Source: Caloranaerobacter sp050286925 (GTDB taxonomy: Bacteria > Bacillota > Clostridia > Tissierellales > Thermohalobacteraceae). Taken from it: a DNA stretch of 64,000 bases. The position numbers were made by a program, and so were the translations under genes. Of the stretch, positions 17,386 to 26,507 are shown piece after piece. The first letter of the stretch is position 1; each line of letters starts with the position of its first letter. Below the pieces are notes generated by a model that saw nothing but the letters and a program-made list of their open reading frames with translations, did not search any database and was not told where the DNA came from. The DNA lies in contig NZ_JBFWFX010000012.1 in the NCBI RefSeq assembly GCF_050286925.1, forward strand, positions 15,035 to 79,034, given 5' to 3'.

Positions 17386-18177
17386 ATGTTTGAATTTGGC
17401 AAAAGAACTTATATAATGGGGATATTAAATGTAACTCCTGACAGTTTTTCAGATGGTGGTGAATATTTTGATATAGATAAAGCAGTTGAGCATGCAAAAG
17501 AAATGGTTAGAGAAGGTGCAGATATAATTGATGTAGGAGCTGAGTCAACAAGACCTGGAGCCCAGGAAGTATCTGAAGAAGAAGAATTAAAAAGAATAAT
17601 TCCAGTAATTAAAAGATTAGTTAAGGAAATTAATATACCAATTTCAGTAGATACTTATAAATCCAGGGTTGCTGAAGAAGTTTTAAAGCTTGGTTGTCAT
17701 ATAATAAATGATGTTTGGGGACTTCAAAGAGATAAAAACATGGCAAAAGTTGTTGCTAAATATGATGTCCCAGTTATTATTATGCATAACCAAATAGGGA
17801 CTGAATATAAAAAAGATATTATGGAATCTATAAAAGATTTTCTGAAAGAAAGTATTAGATTAGCAAAAGAAGCAGGTGTTAAAGAAAAGAATATTATATT
17901 AGACCCAGGGATTGGTTTTGGAAAAACTCCTGAACAAAACATGGAAGTTATGCGCAGACTTAAAGAACTTACTGAATTAGGATATCCAATTTTATTAGGT
18001 ACTTCTAGAAAATCTATGATTGGTAAGATTTTGGACTTACCTCCAAAGGAAAGAGTTGAAGGTACTATAGCGACAACAGTTATGGGAATCATGCAAGGAG
18101 TAGATATTGTAAGAGTACATGATGTAAAAGAAAACTTACGAGCTGCTAAAGTAACTGATGCTATTTTTAGAAAGTAG
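17386..18177 (+). CDS. folP: Dihydropteroate synthase
   Basis: Joins 4-aminobenzoate to hydroxymethyldihydropterin pyrophosphate; the sulfonamide target. It has 263 residues in a TIM barrel. Seen: MGILNVTPDSFSDGG, IIDVGAESTRPGA, ISVDTYKS, HIINDVWGL, ILDPGIGFGKT, LLGTSRKSMIG and the C-terminal VRVHDVKEN. It uses an ATG after AAGGGGG and is followed immediately by folB. Confidence 0.97.
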   Translation: MFEFGKRTYIMGILNVTPDSFSDGGEYFDIDKAVEHAKEMVREGADIIDVGAESTRPGAQEVSEEEELKRIIPVIKRLVKEINIPISVDTYKSRVAEEVLKLGCHIINDVWGLQRDKNMAKVVAKYDVPVIIMHNQIGTEYKKDIMESIKDFLKESIRLAKEAGVKEKNIILDPGIGFGKTPEQNMEVMRRLKELTELGYPILLGTSRKSMIGKILDLPPKERVEGTIATTVMGIMQGVDIVRVHDVKENLRAAKVTDAIFRK

Positions 18178-18184
18178 GGATATT

Positions 18185-18553
18185 TTGGATAAAATAATAC
18201 TAAAAGGCTTAAACTTTTATGCCTATCATGGGGCATTAAAGGAAGAAAATGTTATAGGTCAAAAATTTATCATTGATTTGGAAATTTTTTGCGATTTAAA
18301 AAGGGCAGGAGAAACTGATGATTTAACTCAGTCAGTAAATTATGCTAAAGTCTATGAAACAGTCAAAGATATATGCGAAAACAATACATTTAAACTTATT
18401 GAGGCTTTGGCTGAAAATATTGCAATAAAAGTTTTAAATGAATTTAAAAATGTTAAAGAGATAGTTGTAAGGGTAAAGAAACCTCAAGCTCCTGTTAATG
18501 GGATATTTGACTATTTTGGCGTAGAAATAAGGAGAGTAAGAAACAATGGCTAA
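18185..18553 (+). CDS. folB: Dihydroneopterin aldolase
   Basis: Cleaves dihydroneopterin to hydroxymethyldihydropterin. It has 122 residues from a TTG start, giving MDKIILKGLNFYAYHGALKE, which matches the family N terminus. The longer frame from 18158 would add nine residues that overlap folP and lacks a ribosome site. Seen: EENVIGQKFIIDLEIF, SVNYAKVYETVKDI, LIEALAENIA and the catalytic-region KKPQAPVNGIFDYFGVEI. It overlaps folK by 8 bases. Confidence 0.94.
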   Translation: MDKIILKGLNFYAYHGALKEENVIGQKFIIDLEIFCDLKRAGETDDLTQSVNYAKVYETVKDICENNTFKLIEALAENIAIKVLNEFKNVKEIVVRVKKPQAPVNGIFDYFGVEIRRVRNNG

Positions 18554-19028
18554 GGTGTATCTTGGGCTAGGAACAAATTTAGGAGACAGACTTAATAATT
18601 TAAAGGAAGCTATACAGCTTATTAAAAACTTTAAAGATACTGAAGTAATAAAAGTTTCTAAAATATATGAGACCGAACCCTGGGGGTATACTTTACAGGA
18701 TAGATTTCTAAATTTATGTATAGAGATAGAGACTGCTTTAAGTCCATTTGAACTTTTAGAAGAATGTCAGAAAGTTGAGAGAATATTAAAAAGAGAGCGT
18801 TATTTCAGATGGGGTCCTAGAACTATTGACGTCGATATATTGATTTATGATGATGTTTTTATAGATGACGATAAGTTAACAATACCCCATCCTAGAATTC
18901 AAGAAAGAGCTTTTGTTTTAGTACCATTAAGGGATTTAAACGAGGACATAGTAATTAAAGGTAAAACAATTACAGAGTGGATAGATATTGTAGGGCTTGA
19001 GGGAATAAAGGAGTTTACTTCCAAATAA
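18546..19028 (+). CDS. folK: Hydroxymethyldihydropterin pyrophosphokinase
   Basis: Activates hydroxymethyldihydropterin with ATP ahead of folP. It has 160 residues. Seen: VYLGLGTNLGDRLNNLKEAI, IYETEPWGYTLQDRFLNLC, the ATP/Mg motif RWGPRTIDVDILIYDD, and IPHPRIQERAFVLVPLRDL. This is the last gene of the pab-fol operon; a hairpin follows within 6 bases of the stop. Confidence 0.97.
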   Translation: MAKVYLGLGTNLGDRLNNLKEAIQLIKNFKDTEVIKVSKIYETEPWGYTLQDRFLNLCIEIETALSPFELLEECQKVERILKRERYFRWGPRTIDVDILIYDDVFIDDDKLTIPHPRIQERAFVLVPLRDLNEDIVIKGKTITEWIDIVGLEGIKEFTSK

Positions 19029-19033
19029 ATATA

Positions 19034-19053
19034 AGGCTTGCAATTGCAAGCCT
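19034..19053. terminator. Hairpin between convergent folK and the small minus-strand gene
   Basis: An 8-bp perfect stem AGGCTTGC / GCAAGCCT with loop AATT. There is no strong T-tract on either side, so it is probably a weak two-way terminator. Confidence 0.5.
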
Positions 19054-19311
19054 CTACCTTAGCTCAGTATTTTCCATATTTTTTGGACTAGCAGGAATTC
19101 CTTCAATTCCTCTTTTTTCAGTAATAGGAGTAGTTTCTGAATAAAATCTCATAGTATCAATGGCGTCTACATCTCTTTGCATATTCCAAGGGAATACAAA
19201 TGCATTTGTTTCTTTTTCTATTATTGGATATTTTTCTGCATTGTATGTTGAAAGTATAATATCTTGTCCATTTGAAGATTTAGGTTTGTTTTTATTATAG
19301 TAATTTTTCAA
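19054..19311 (-). CDS. Small conserved-looking hypothetical protein
   Basis: 85 residues from a TTG start that stands about 8 bases after AAAGGAAG on the minus strand, which argues for a real gene. The chain is hydrophilic with no signal or membrane span, and has blocks SSNGQDIILSTYNAEKYPII, NAFVFPWNMQRDVDAID and a Pro-rich tail GIPASPKNMENTELR. I do not recognise a family. It is convergent with folK and shares the hairpin at 19034. The function is unknown. Confidence 0.55.
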   Translation of the reverse strand: MKNYYNKNKPKSSNGQDIILSTYNAEKYPIIEKETNAFVFPWNMQRDVDAIDTMRFYSETTPITEKRGIEGIPASPKNMENTELR

Positions 19312-19435
19312 AATATCACTTCCTTTATAATATGTTGAGGATAGACTTCAAAAATAGTATTTGTAAAACAAATAAAAATATTATAGATTTATAGATTTTT
19401 AAAAAGCCTTTGGTAGACAGGGAACAGAGATGTAA

Positions 19436-19563
19436 GAAATGAAAAATTGAAAATGTAAAATGTAAAATTGGTCAATAGTCGACGGCCGATAGTTATCAGA
19501 AGCAGTAAAGATATAGATGACAATATATATATATTTAGCATTTAACATTTAAAATTTAAAATT
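19436..19563. repeat. R1 repeat cluster before the YerC-like gene
   Basis: Two R1 stretches: GAAAATGTAAAATGTAAAAT near 19449-19470, and TTAGCATTTAACATTTAAAA with its continuation at 19536-19562. The second is nearly identical over about 30 bases to 61440-61470 next to tRNA-Arg. Between them is a short GC-richer piece (GTCGACGGCCGATAG). Confidence 0.6.
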
Positions 19564-19583
19564 TGTTTTTTGGGAGGGGTTCA

Positions 19584-19892
19584 ATGTCTTATAACTCTAA
19601 AATAAAAGATCCTCATATAGATGAGCTTTTTGAAGCTATTTTAGAACTTAGAAATTTAGAAGAGTGTTATAGATTTTTTGAAGATATTTGTACAATAAAA
19701 GAAATAAAGTCTCTGGCTCAGAGACTTCAGGTTGCAAAATTATTAAGAGAGAATAAAACTTATATAGAGATTGAAAATGAAACAGGTGCTTCTACAGCAA
19801 CTATTAGTAGAATAAATAGGGCACTTAATTATGGAGCGGAAGGATATAATTTAATATTAGATAGGTTAGAGCAAAAGAAAAATGAAAAGTAG
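19584..19892 (+). CDS. YerC/YecD-family TrpR-related DNA-binding protein
   Basis: 102 residues. The sequence matches the YerC type of TrpR-like helix-turn-helix proteins: HIDELFEAILELRNLEECYR, FFEDICTIKEIKSLAQRLQV, AKLLRENKTYIEIENETGAS and TATISRINRALNYGAEGY. The helix-turn-helix lies at about residues 55-85. The start is ATG 19584 (MSYNSKIKDPHI), 5 bases after GGGAGGGG; the longer frame from 19563 includes the ribosome site itself. Family members are assumed to be regulators, but the ligand is unknown. Confidence 0.85.
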   Translation: MSYNSKIKDPHIDELFEAILELRNLEECYRFFEDICTIKEIKSLAQRLQVAKLLRENKTYIEIENETGASTATISRINRALNYGAEGYNLILDRLEQKKNEK

Positions 19893-19905
19893 ATTTTGTA
19901 AGTAA

Positions 19906-20781
19906 TTATATAATTACATTATCCCATGCTTCAAAAATTATATTATTAAATCTTTCTACATCTTTAATTTTAGTAGGTATATTAATTTTATAACCTTTAT
20001 GTGAGTTTTTATCTATTATAAGATATCCTTTTTCTAAATCATTTGGGGTAGATATTATATTTTGATAGTTTTCATCAAATAATTCTGGATTTGTCACATA
20101 AACTGCAGCAACTATGTCCCAGTTATAAAATCCTTTTATACCGAATTCAGCCATTACAAAGTTAAACCAATTAATGGTTTTATCTTTGATGTATTTATAT
20201 ATTTTAGATTTACTATTCATCAATCTTTTGTATTCGTATTCACCAAAGAACGCTTGTAGACAAATATGTCCTGTTAAAACTGTTATTTTAACTCCAGATG
20301 TCAATACAATATGGGTAGCTTCTGGGTCACATGAGAAATTAAGTTCGTCTAAATTTTTTCCATTAATGATTAAAGGTTTTGTTATGCCGCCCATTAAGAC
20401 AATCTGTTTTAATTTTTTGAAAAAGTCTTTGTCAATTTCATAAGCGTTTTTAAGATTTGTAAGAGAACCTGTTGCTAGTAGCGTTACCTCATTAGGATAT
20501 TTATTCACAATATCTACTAAAAAATTGGCAGCAGGGCTATTTTTTTCAGATTTTGAACTAGCTCCTTTGTAAAGGGGTAAATTTATATTTAATTCTTTAA
20601 ACATTTTTTTAGTATTTTCAAATACTGAGTCAATTGTGCTATTTCCATAAGTTGTCGTAATACCTAGTAAATCTATATCTTTTCTACCTAATAGATATAT
20701 AAGTGCAAGACCGTCATCTACATCTTTTCCTTCTAAGCCCATAGTGTTATCACAATCAAATATTACCTTGATTTTTTTCAT
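19906..20781 (-). CDS. Inosine/uridine-preferring nucleoside hydrolase family protein
   Basis: 291 residues. It probably cleaves the N-glycosidic bond of ribonucleosides. The calcium-binding N terminus is present but unusual: VIFDCDNTMGLEGKDVDDGLAL, where most members have DTDPGIDDALA, so there is an insertion between the Asp clusters. Other family blocks: LLGITTTYGNS, ATGSLTNL, IVLMGG, NFSCDPEATHIVLTSG and the C-terminal NWDIVAAVYVTNPELF with its acidic residue. The ribosome site is AAGGAGG. It stands alone, convergent with the yerC-like gene. Substrate specificity is not predictable. Confidence 0.85.
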   Translation of the reverse strand: MKKIKVIFDCDNTMGLEGKDVDDGLALIYLLGRKDIDLLGITTTYGNSTIDSVFENTKKMFKELNINLPLYKGASSKSEKNSPAANFLVDIVNKYPNEVTLLATGSLTNLKNAYEIDKDFFKKLKQIVLMGGITKPLIINGKNLDELNFSCDPEATHIVLTSGVKITVLTGHICLQAFFGEYEYKRLMNSKSKIYKYIKDKTINWFNFVMAEFGIKGFYNWDIVAAVYVTNPELFDENYQNIISTPNDLEKGYLIIDKNSHKGYKINIPTKIKDVERFNNIIFEAWDNVII

Positions 20782-21023
20782 ACAAATTACCTCCTTTGTT
20801 TAATTTATAATATGTATCTCTGTATTTTGCATCAGTTCAACAAATCTAAGTTTATTATATCACTTTATTAACTATAGAGGTCTAACTTGGATTAATACAA
20901 CTATAAAACATTTTTATCCTATATAATTATACTCTATATGAAATGGATAATCATTAATGTATAATATAGATTATAGGGAGTTTGTTTGATAATTAACATA
21001 CTTATGGTTTAGGGGTTGATTAT

Positions 21024-21725
21024 ATGTCTTCTAATAGAATTGAAGAATTGAAAAAAAGAAGGCAGAGAGAGATTAGAGTTAATAGGAAAAAAAATCAAAA
21101 ATTTTATGCATTTGTAATGTCAATTATTTCTATCATTATATTTATCTTTTTATTTCAGAGCAACAGAACTTACAGTATTTTCTGGCTTATTGGACTTTTA
21201 ATCGGTATAACGATGCAAAGATCAAGATTTTGCTTTGCTGCAAGTTTCAGAGACCCAATTATGGTTGGTAGTACATCTATTTTAAAAGCAATTATTATAG
21301 CTTTTATGATAGCAACTATAGGGTTTGGAATTATTCAATATGATTCAATAGATAATAGTAGTGTTATTGATATAGATAGATTACCAGGTCAAATTAGCCC
21401 AGTTGGGATTCATACAGCTATAGGAGCAATACTCTTTGGAATTGGTATGGTAATTGCTGGTGGGTGTGCTAGTGGAACTCTTATGAGGATAGGCGAAGGT
21501 TTTTTGTTGCAAATTGTTGTACTTATTGGATTTATTATAGGAACTGTATTAGGAGCGTATAATTTTGAATTTTGGGATAAGCTTATTATTAAAAAGTCGC
21601 CAACAATTTATATACCTAAGTATATCGGGCTACCAACAGCAGTAATTTTACAAATAATTTTCCTTACAGTATTATATTTTATTGCAGATTGGTACGATAA
21701 GAAAAACAATTTGATGTCTAGTTGA
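21024..21725 (+). CDS. YeeE/YedE-family sulfur-compound transporter, first half
   Basis: 233 residues, about five membrane spans after a basic cytoplasmic N terminus of about 25 residues. Family motifs: GITMQRSRFCFAASFRDP with a Cys in the membrane and MVIAGGCASGTLMRIGEG with a second Cys. YeeE/YedE (TsuA) proteins carry thiosulfate-like sulfur compounds through a relay of conserved Cys residues. Usually one protein of about 350 residues holds both repeats; here the second repeat is a separate gene two positions downstream, with a TusA-like carrier between. This is probably the first gene of the long transport operon. Confidence 0.85.
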   Translation: MSSNRIEELKKRRQREIRVNRKKNQKFYAFVMSIISIIIFIFLFQSNRTYSIFWLIGLLIGITMQRSRFCFAASFRDPIMVGSTSILKAIIIAFMIATIGFGIIQYDSIDNSSVIDIDRLPGQISPVGIHTAIGAILFGIGMVIAGGCASGTLMRIGEGFLLQIVVLIGFIIGTVLGAYNFEFWDKLIIKKSPTIYIPKYIGLPTAVILQIIFLTVLYFIADWYDKKNNLMSS

Positions 21726-21741
21726 TATAGGAGGGATATAA

Positions 21742-21969
21742 TTGGCAGAGATAAAACTAGATTGCATGTATGAAGCATGCCCGATACCTTTATTGAAGGC
21801 TATGAAAAAATTAAAAAAAATGAATATAGGAGATGTGTTAATTTTAGAAACAGATCATAGTTGTTCCATTAAAAATGTGGTTGAATGGGCTAAAAAACAG
21901 GGTCATAATGTAGATTATATTGAAGTAGGAGAAGGTGAATGGGAAATATATATAGAAAAGCGGAAATGA
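21742..21969 (+). CDS. TusA/SirA-like sulfur carrier protein
   Basis: 75 residues from a TTG start after GGAGGG. The hallmark CPIPLLKAMKKLKKMNIGD is near the N terminus, with the carrier Cys in ACPIP; DHSCSIKNVVEWAKKQGH is also typical. TusA-like proteins carry persulfide (or selenium) from transporters and rhodaneses to acceptors. Sitting between the two halves of a YeeE transporter suggests it receives sulfur at the inner face of that channel. Confidence 0.88.
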   Translation: MAEIKLDCMYEACPIPLLKAMKKLKKMNIGDVLILETDHSCSIKNVVEWAKKQGHNVDYIEVGEGEWEIYIEKRK

Positions 21970-21989
21970 AAGGGTGATATATTGAAGTT

Positions 21990-22508
21990 ATGAAATTTTA
22001 CGAAAAAATTATAAAAAAACCTTGGCCGTATTGGGTAGGCGGTATTTTGCTTGGAGTTTTAAACATTATTTTATTAGCATTAACTGGGAAACCATGGAAG
22101 ATAACAACTGGTTTTTTATATTGGGGATTGTCATTTTTGGAGTTTTTAGGATTTGATTGTTTAGATTGGTATTATTTTAATGTTTATTCTAATGAATTGG
22201 GAAAAGGAGAAACTTTCGTTTGCAATTATTATACAATATTAAATTTAGCTGTAATCGTTGGAGCGTTATTGGCCGTTCTTTGGGCATCTGAATTTAAATT
22301 AAAAAAAATAAAAAATAGAAGACAATTATTCTTCGGGTTATTGGGTGGAATAATTATGGGATATGGGACAAGACTGAGCTTTGGATGTAATATTGGAGCT
22401 TATTTTAGTGCAATACCTTCACTTTCTTTACATGGATGGGTGTTTGCAATTTTTATGTTTGTAGGGGCTTTTATAGGCACTAAAATATTATTTAAATATT
22501 TATTATAG
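21990..22508 (+). CDS. YeeE/YedE-family sulfur-compound transporter, second half
   Basis: 172 residues with about four membrane spans. The conserved motif is GYGTRLSFGCNIGAYFSAIP then SLSLHGW, the second-repeat signature of YeeE/YedE, including its Cys. It lacks the first repeat, which is encoded at 21024-21725. The two together equal the normal full-length transporter. The ATG at 21990 follows AAAGGGTGATAT and a possible in-frame-independent TTG. The next gene starts 13 bases downstream. Confidence 0.85.
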   Translation: MKFYEKIIKKPWPYWVGGILLGVLNIILLALTGKPWKITTGFLYWGLSFLEFLGFDCLDWYYFNVYSNELGKGETFVCNYYTILNLAVIVGALLAVLWASEFKLKKIKNRRQLFFGLLGGIIMGYGTRLSFGCNIGAYFSAIPSLSLHGWVFAIFMFVGAFIGTKILFKYLL

Positions 22509-22521
22509 AGGAGGTTGTATT

Positions 22522-23760
22522 ATGAAGAAAAAGTTTTTAAGTATACTGCTTATTTTAGCTTTAGTTGCAAGTCTAGTGGGGTGTAGTGGTAACGAAAAGA
22601 TAGAAGGAAATGTTTTAGAAAAGAGTTGGGAAGATATATTGGCTGAAGCTAAAGGTACTACTGTTAACTTCTATGGTTGGGGTGGAAGCCAAAAGGTGAA
22701 TAATTGGATTGACACATATTTAGCTAAAAGGCTAAAAGAAGAATATGACATAACTTTAAATAGGGTACCTATGAATATTGATGATATTTTAAATAAATTA
22801 TTAGGAGAGAAACAATTAAATAGCCAAGAAGGAACTATTGATATAGTTTGGATTAATGGTGAAAATTTCTATACAGCTAAAGAAAATGGGCTATTATTCG
22901 GACCTTTTACAGATAAGTTACCTAATTTTAATAAATACATTGATAGTAACTCTGATGAGGTTAAATATGATTTTGGGTTTAAGGTTGATGGCTATGAAGC
23001 ACCTTATGGTAAAGCTCAACTTGTTATGATATATGATAAGAATAAAATAGACAAAACACCTAAAAACTATAAAGAGTTATTAGAATTGGCTAAGAAAAAT
23101 CCTGGAAAGTTGACATATCCTGCTCCTCCAGATTTCACAGGTAGTGCATTTGTGAGAAATATAATATACGATATTGTTGGATATGAGCAATTTATGAATA
23201 TGAAGCCAGATAAAGAGACAGTTAAAAAGGCAATCAAGCCAGCTATTGACTATCTTAAAGAATTGAAACCTTATTTATGGAGGGAAGGTAAGACATATCC
23301 AGCTACAATATCTCAGCTTGACAATATGTTTTCAGATAATGAGGTATTGATGACTATGAGTTATAATCCAAACCATGCTGCAAGTAAAATTCAGACAGGT
23401 GAGTTTCCAGATACGACAGATACTTTTATTTTTGATAATGGCACTATTGGGAATACTCACTTTTTAGCGATACCTTTTAATGCACCAAATAAAGCAGGAG
23501 CTTTAGCTGTTATTAATTTTATTTTGAGTCCTGAAGCACAAGCTTCAAAATACGACCCTAAAAATTGGGGAGATTTGCCAGTTTTAGATAACAATAAATT
23601 GAGTGATAGTGAAAAGAGTTTGTTTACTAATGTTAAAATAGGGAAAGGGACATTACCACAACAATACTTGTTAGACCATAGAGTTCCTGAGATGCCTGCA
23701 AATTTGATACCTATTATTGAAGAGATATGGTTAGAAAACATACCTGTAGAGGGTGAGTAG
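22522..23760 (+). CDS. YnjB-like ABC transporter substrate-binding lipoprotein
   Basis: 412 residues. The lipoprotein signal is MKKKFLSILLILALVASLVG followed by the lipobox Cys. The mature chain begins with the YnjB-type block SWEDILAEAKGTTVNFYGWG and has VNNWIDTYLAKRLKEEYDI, TIDIVWINGENFYTAKENGL and APYGKAQLVMIYD. YnjB is the binding protein of the E. coli ynjBCD importer, whose substrate is not established. Here it follows YeeE/TusA genes, suggesting a sulfur- or selenium-containing ligand (inference). It overlaps the upstream region of the first permease. Confidence 0.85.
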   Translation: MKKKFLSILLILALVASLVGCSGNEKIEGNVLEKSWEDILAEAKGTTVNFYGWGGSQKVNNWIDTYLAKRLKEEYDITLNRVPMNIDDILNKLLGEKQLNSQEGTIDIVWINGENFYTAKENGLLFGPFTDKLPNFNKYIDSNSDEVKYDFGFKVDGYEAPYGKAQLVMIYDKNKIDKTPKNYKELLELAKKNPGKLTYPAPPDFTGSAFVRNIIYDIVGYEQFMNMKPDKETVKKAIKPAIDYLKELKPYLWREGKTYPATISQLDNMFSDNEVLMTMSYNPNHAASKIQTGEFPDTTDTFIFDNGTIGNTHFLAIPFNAPNKAGALAVINFILSPEAQASKYDPKNWGDLPVLDNNKLSDSEKSLFTNVKIGKGTLPQQYLLDHRVPEMPANLIPIIEEIWLENIPVEGE

Positions 23761-23764
23761 AATA

Positions 23765-24628
23765 TTGAATACAAAAATGAAACCATATATACTTCTGATT
23801 CCTGCATTGACGATATTAATAGGGATATTCATCTCTGGACTAATCATGGGATTAGTCCAGAGTTTTGGTTACTTTTCTGTAATAGGGCTAAAAGATTTTA
23901 CACTGAGATACTATTTTGAAGTATTAACGGATAAAGATTTTTTACAGTCCTTAAGGTTTAGTTTTTATATTTCTTTAATTTCATCTGTAATTGCAGTAGT
24001 TGTAGGAGTTATATTGGCTTATTCTATTTTAAGAAGTAGGTATAAAAAGAGAATAGAAAAATTTATCTATAAGTTACCTATCATAGTTCCACATACAATC
24101 GCAGCTTTACTTGTATATAATTTGTTTTCGCAAAGTGGAATTGTGCCTAGGATACTTTATAATATTGGAATAATAGATAGCCAGAGTCAATTTCCATCTT
24201 TAGTTTTTGATAGATTTGGAATTGGGATAGTAATAGCTTATTTATGGAAAGAGATACCTTTTATAGCTATGGTAGTATATACAGTTCTTAGTAATATAAA
24301 CAATAGACTCGTTGAGGTTGCTTTGAATCTTGGAGCTAATAATAGGCAGGTATTTTGGCATATTCTGTTGCCTTTAATTATGCCATCTATATTTTCTTCC
24401 TTTATAATAATATTTGCTTTTTCGTTTGGGGCTTTTGAGGTACCGTATTTATTGGGACCTACAACACCGAAAACACTACCTGTTAAGGCTTATATTGAAT
24501 ATACAAATCCAGATTTAACAAATCGTCCTTATACAATGGTAATAAATATGATTATAACTTTTATTTCTGTGTTATTTGTATGGATTTACAATAGAACTTT
24601 CAAATTGATGTCCAAATATAATGGGTGA
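23765..24628 (+). CDS. ABC transporter permease (YnjC N-terminal-half equivalent)
   Basis: 287 residues, six membrane spans. The binding-protein-dependent transport signature appears as EVALNLGANNRQVFWHILLP, the EAA loop that docks on the ATPase. The start is most likely TTG 23765 (MNTKMKPYILLIPAL), 8 bases after AGGGTGAG; the in-frame GTG at 23753 is too close to that site. E. coli YnjC is one double-length permease, whereas here the two halves are separate genes. Confidence 0.85.
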   Translation: MNTKMKPYILLIPALTILIGIFISGLIMGLVQSFGYFSVIGLKDFTLRYYFEVLTDKDFLQSLRFSFYISLISSVIAVVVGVILAYSILRSRYKKRIEKFIYKLPIIVPHTIAALLVYNLFSQSGIVPRILYNIGIIDSQSQFPSLVFDRFGIGIVIAYLWKEIPFIAMVVYTVLSNINNRLVEVALNLGANNRQVFWHILLPLIMPSIFSSFIIIFAFSFGAFEVPYLLGPTTPKTLPVKAYIEYTNPDLTNRPYTMVINMIITFISVLFVWIYNRTFKLMSKYNG

Positions 24629-24633
24629 TAAAA

Positions 24634-25440
24634 ATGAAAAAAAGTAACTTTATATATACAGCAGTAATGTATTTTCTTATATTTGTTTTAATTTTTCCTC
24701 TATTTATTTTATTAATATGGAGTATAACTAATAACTGGCCTTGGCCTCATATATTTCCTAATAGTTTTGGTTTAAGAGGTTATAGATACATCTTTAGCTT
24801 TTCTAACAAAGCTATTAAGGTACTACTTTTTAGTGTATGGCTATCTTCTGTAGTTACCTTTATAACATTGATAATAAGTATACCTGCTGCAAAAGCGTTG
24901 GGAGTTTATAATTTCAAAGGGAAAAAAATTATAAAAATACTTGTATTAGCACCGATAATAGTTCCGCCATTGACAGTAGTTATGGGAATTCATGTTGCAT
25001 TTATAAAACTAGGACTTGCTAACACATTTTGGGGAGTTGTTTTAGTTCATTTAATTCCATGTTTACCTTATGGAATTAGAATTTTAACTGATGTATTTGA
25101 GATAATAGGTGAGTCAATGGAGATGCAAGCAAGAGTTTTAGGGGCGAGACCAATGCAGGTTTTTTTTAGAATTACTCTTCCTTTGATAACTCCAGGTTTA
25201 ATATCGGCTGGAAGTCTTATTTTCATAGTTTCTTTTAGTCAATATTTCTTAACTTTTTTAATAGGTGGAGGAAAAATAGTTACATTTTCTATGCTTTTAT
25301 TCCCATATATCCAGAGTGGGGATAGGATGATGGCTTCAGCATTTAGTGTAGTTTTTATTCTTACAGTTTTAATTGTATTATTGTCAGTTGAAAAAGTTGT
25401 TAAAATATATTATAAAACTGAAAACCATTTTTATCTATAA
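24634..25440 (+). CDS. ABC transporter permease (YnjC C-terminal-half equivalent)
   Basis: 268 residues, six membrane spans, EAA loop MQARVLGARPMQVFFRITLP. It is the partner of the preceding permease; the two presumably form a heterodimer with two copies of the ATPase that follows. ATG 24634 is preferred over GTG 24625, which overlaps the previous stop and would use up the GGGTGA ribosome site. Confidence 0.85.
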   Translation: MKKSNFIYTAVMYFLIFVLIFPLFILLIWSITNNWPWPHIFPNSFGLRGYRYIFSFSNKAIKVLLFSVWLSSVVTFITLIISIPAAKALGVYNFKGKKIIKILVLAPIIVPPLTVVMGIHVAFIKLGLANTFWGVVLVHLIPCLPYGIRILTDVFEIIGESMEMQARVLGARPMQVFFRITLPLITPGLISAGSLIFIVSFSQYFLTFLIGGGKIVTFSMLLFPYIQSGDRMMASAFSVVFILTVLIVLLSVEKVVKIYYKTENHFYL

Positions 25441-25453
25441 GGGGTAGTGTATA

Positions 25454-26503
25454 ATGTCTGAAATCTTACTAAAAAATATTTCCAAGACCTTTGATGGTAA
25501 AAAGATACTTAATAATATAAATATACAGGTAAAAGAAGGGGAGATGGTTTCACTATTAGGTCCTTCAGGTTGTGGTAAGACTACAACTCTTAAGATAATT
25601 TCAGGACTTATAAAACCTGATGAAGGTGATGTATTGTTTAATGGTAATTCTGTTATGAATGTTCCAGTTGAAAAAAGGGGAGCAGTTATAGTTTTTCAAG
25701 ATTATCTTCTTTTTCCTCATATGACTGTAGAAGAAAATATAGGGTTTGGTTTGAAAATGGCAAAAGTGAAAAAATCTAAAAGGCTAAAAAAAGTTAAAGA
25801 GATGATTGATTTAGTTGAATTAAGAGGACATGAAAAAAAATATCCCAAAGAGCTTTCAGGTGGGCAAAGACAGAGAGTAGCAATTGCAAGGGCATTGGCA
25901 ATAGAACCGAAGGTTTTATTGCTTGATGAACCATTTTCTAATTTAGATACTAGATTAAAAGAGGCCATGAGAGATTTTATTTGTGACATACAAAGAAAAC
26001 TTAATATAACTACTATTTTAGTTACTCATGATAAAGAAGAAGCTCTTATGACTTCAGATAAGATAGTAGTAATGATGGATGGAGAGATTAAACAAGTAGG
26101 TACACCAAAAGAGCTTTACCAAAGCCCTTCTACTATTGATGTTGCCAATTTTTTTGGAGAAAAAAATTATATAAAAGGTGAAATTAAAGATGGGAAATTT
26201 GTAAGTGATTTTGGAACTTATGAAATAGATTATAGTGGCAATAGAAGGGTTATAGCAATGATTAGATCAGAAGAAATTAAACTATTACCTAAAGAAATTA
26301 GTACAGGAATTCCAGGGATAATAAGTACAAGAAGATATGCAGGGGATAGAATATACTATAATGTTACTGCAAGAGGACATCTTTTTAAGTGCTTAAGCAA
26401 ACCAGAAATTAATTTTCAAGTAGGGGACGAGGTGTTTCTTAATATAGATTATAAAAAGGCAGTATTTTTTGATGAACGGACTAAAAAACGTATAAGTTGG
26501 TGA
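25454..26503 (+). CDS. ABC transporter ATP-binding protein (YnjD/PotA-like)
   Basis: 349 residues. Walker A LLGPSGCGKTT, Q-loop VFQDYLLFPHMTV, signature ELSGGQRQRVAIARALAIEP, Walker B VLLLDEPFSNLD, H-loop VTHDKEEAL. After the ATPase core (about 1-235) is a C-terminal regulatory region with FFGEKNYIKGEI and VIAMIRSEEIKLL, the TOBE domain of importer ATPases. It completes the binding protein/permease/permease/ATPase set from 22522 on. Confidence 0.9.
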   Translation: MSEILLKNISKTFDGKKILNNINIQVKEGEMVSLLGPSGCGKTTTLKIISGLIKPDEGDVLFNGNSVMNVPVEKRGAVIVFQDYLLFPHMTVEENIGFGLKMAKVKKSKRLKKVKEMIDLVELRGHEKKYPKELSGGQRQRVAIARALAIEPKVLLLDEPFSNLDTRLKEAMRDFICDIQRKLNITTILVTHDKEEALMTSDKIVVMMDGEIKQVGTPKELYQSPSTIDVANFFGEKNYIKGEIKDGKFVSDFGTYEIDYSGNRRVIAMIRSEEIKLLPKEISTGIPGIISTRRYAGDRIYYNVTARGHLFKCLSKPEINFQVGDEVFLNIDYKKAVFFDERTKKRISW

Positions 26504-26507
26504 TTTT

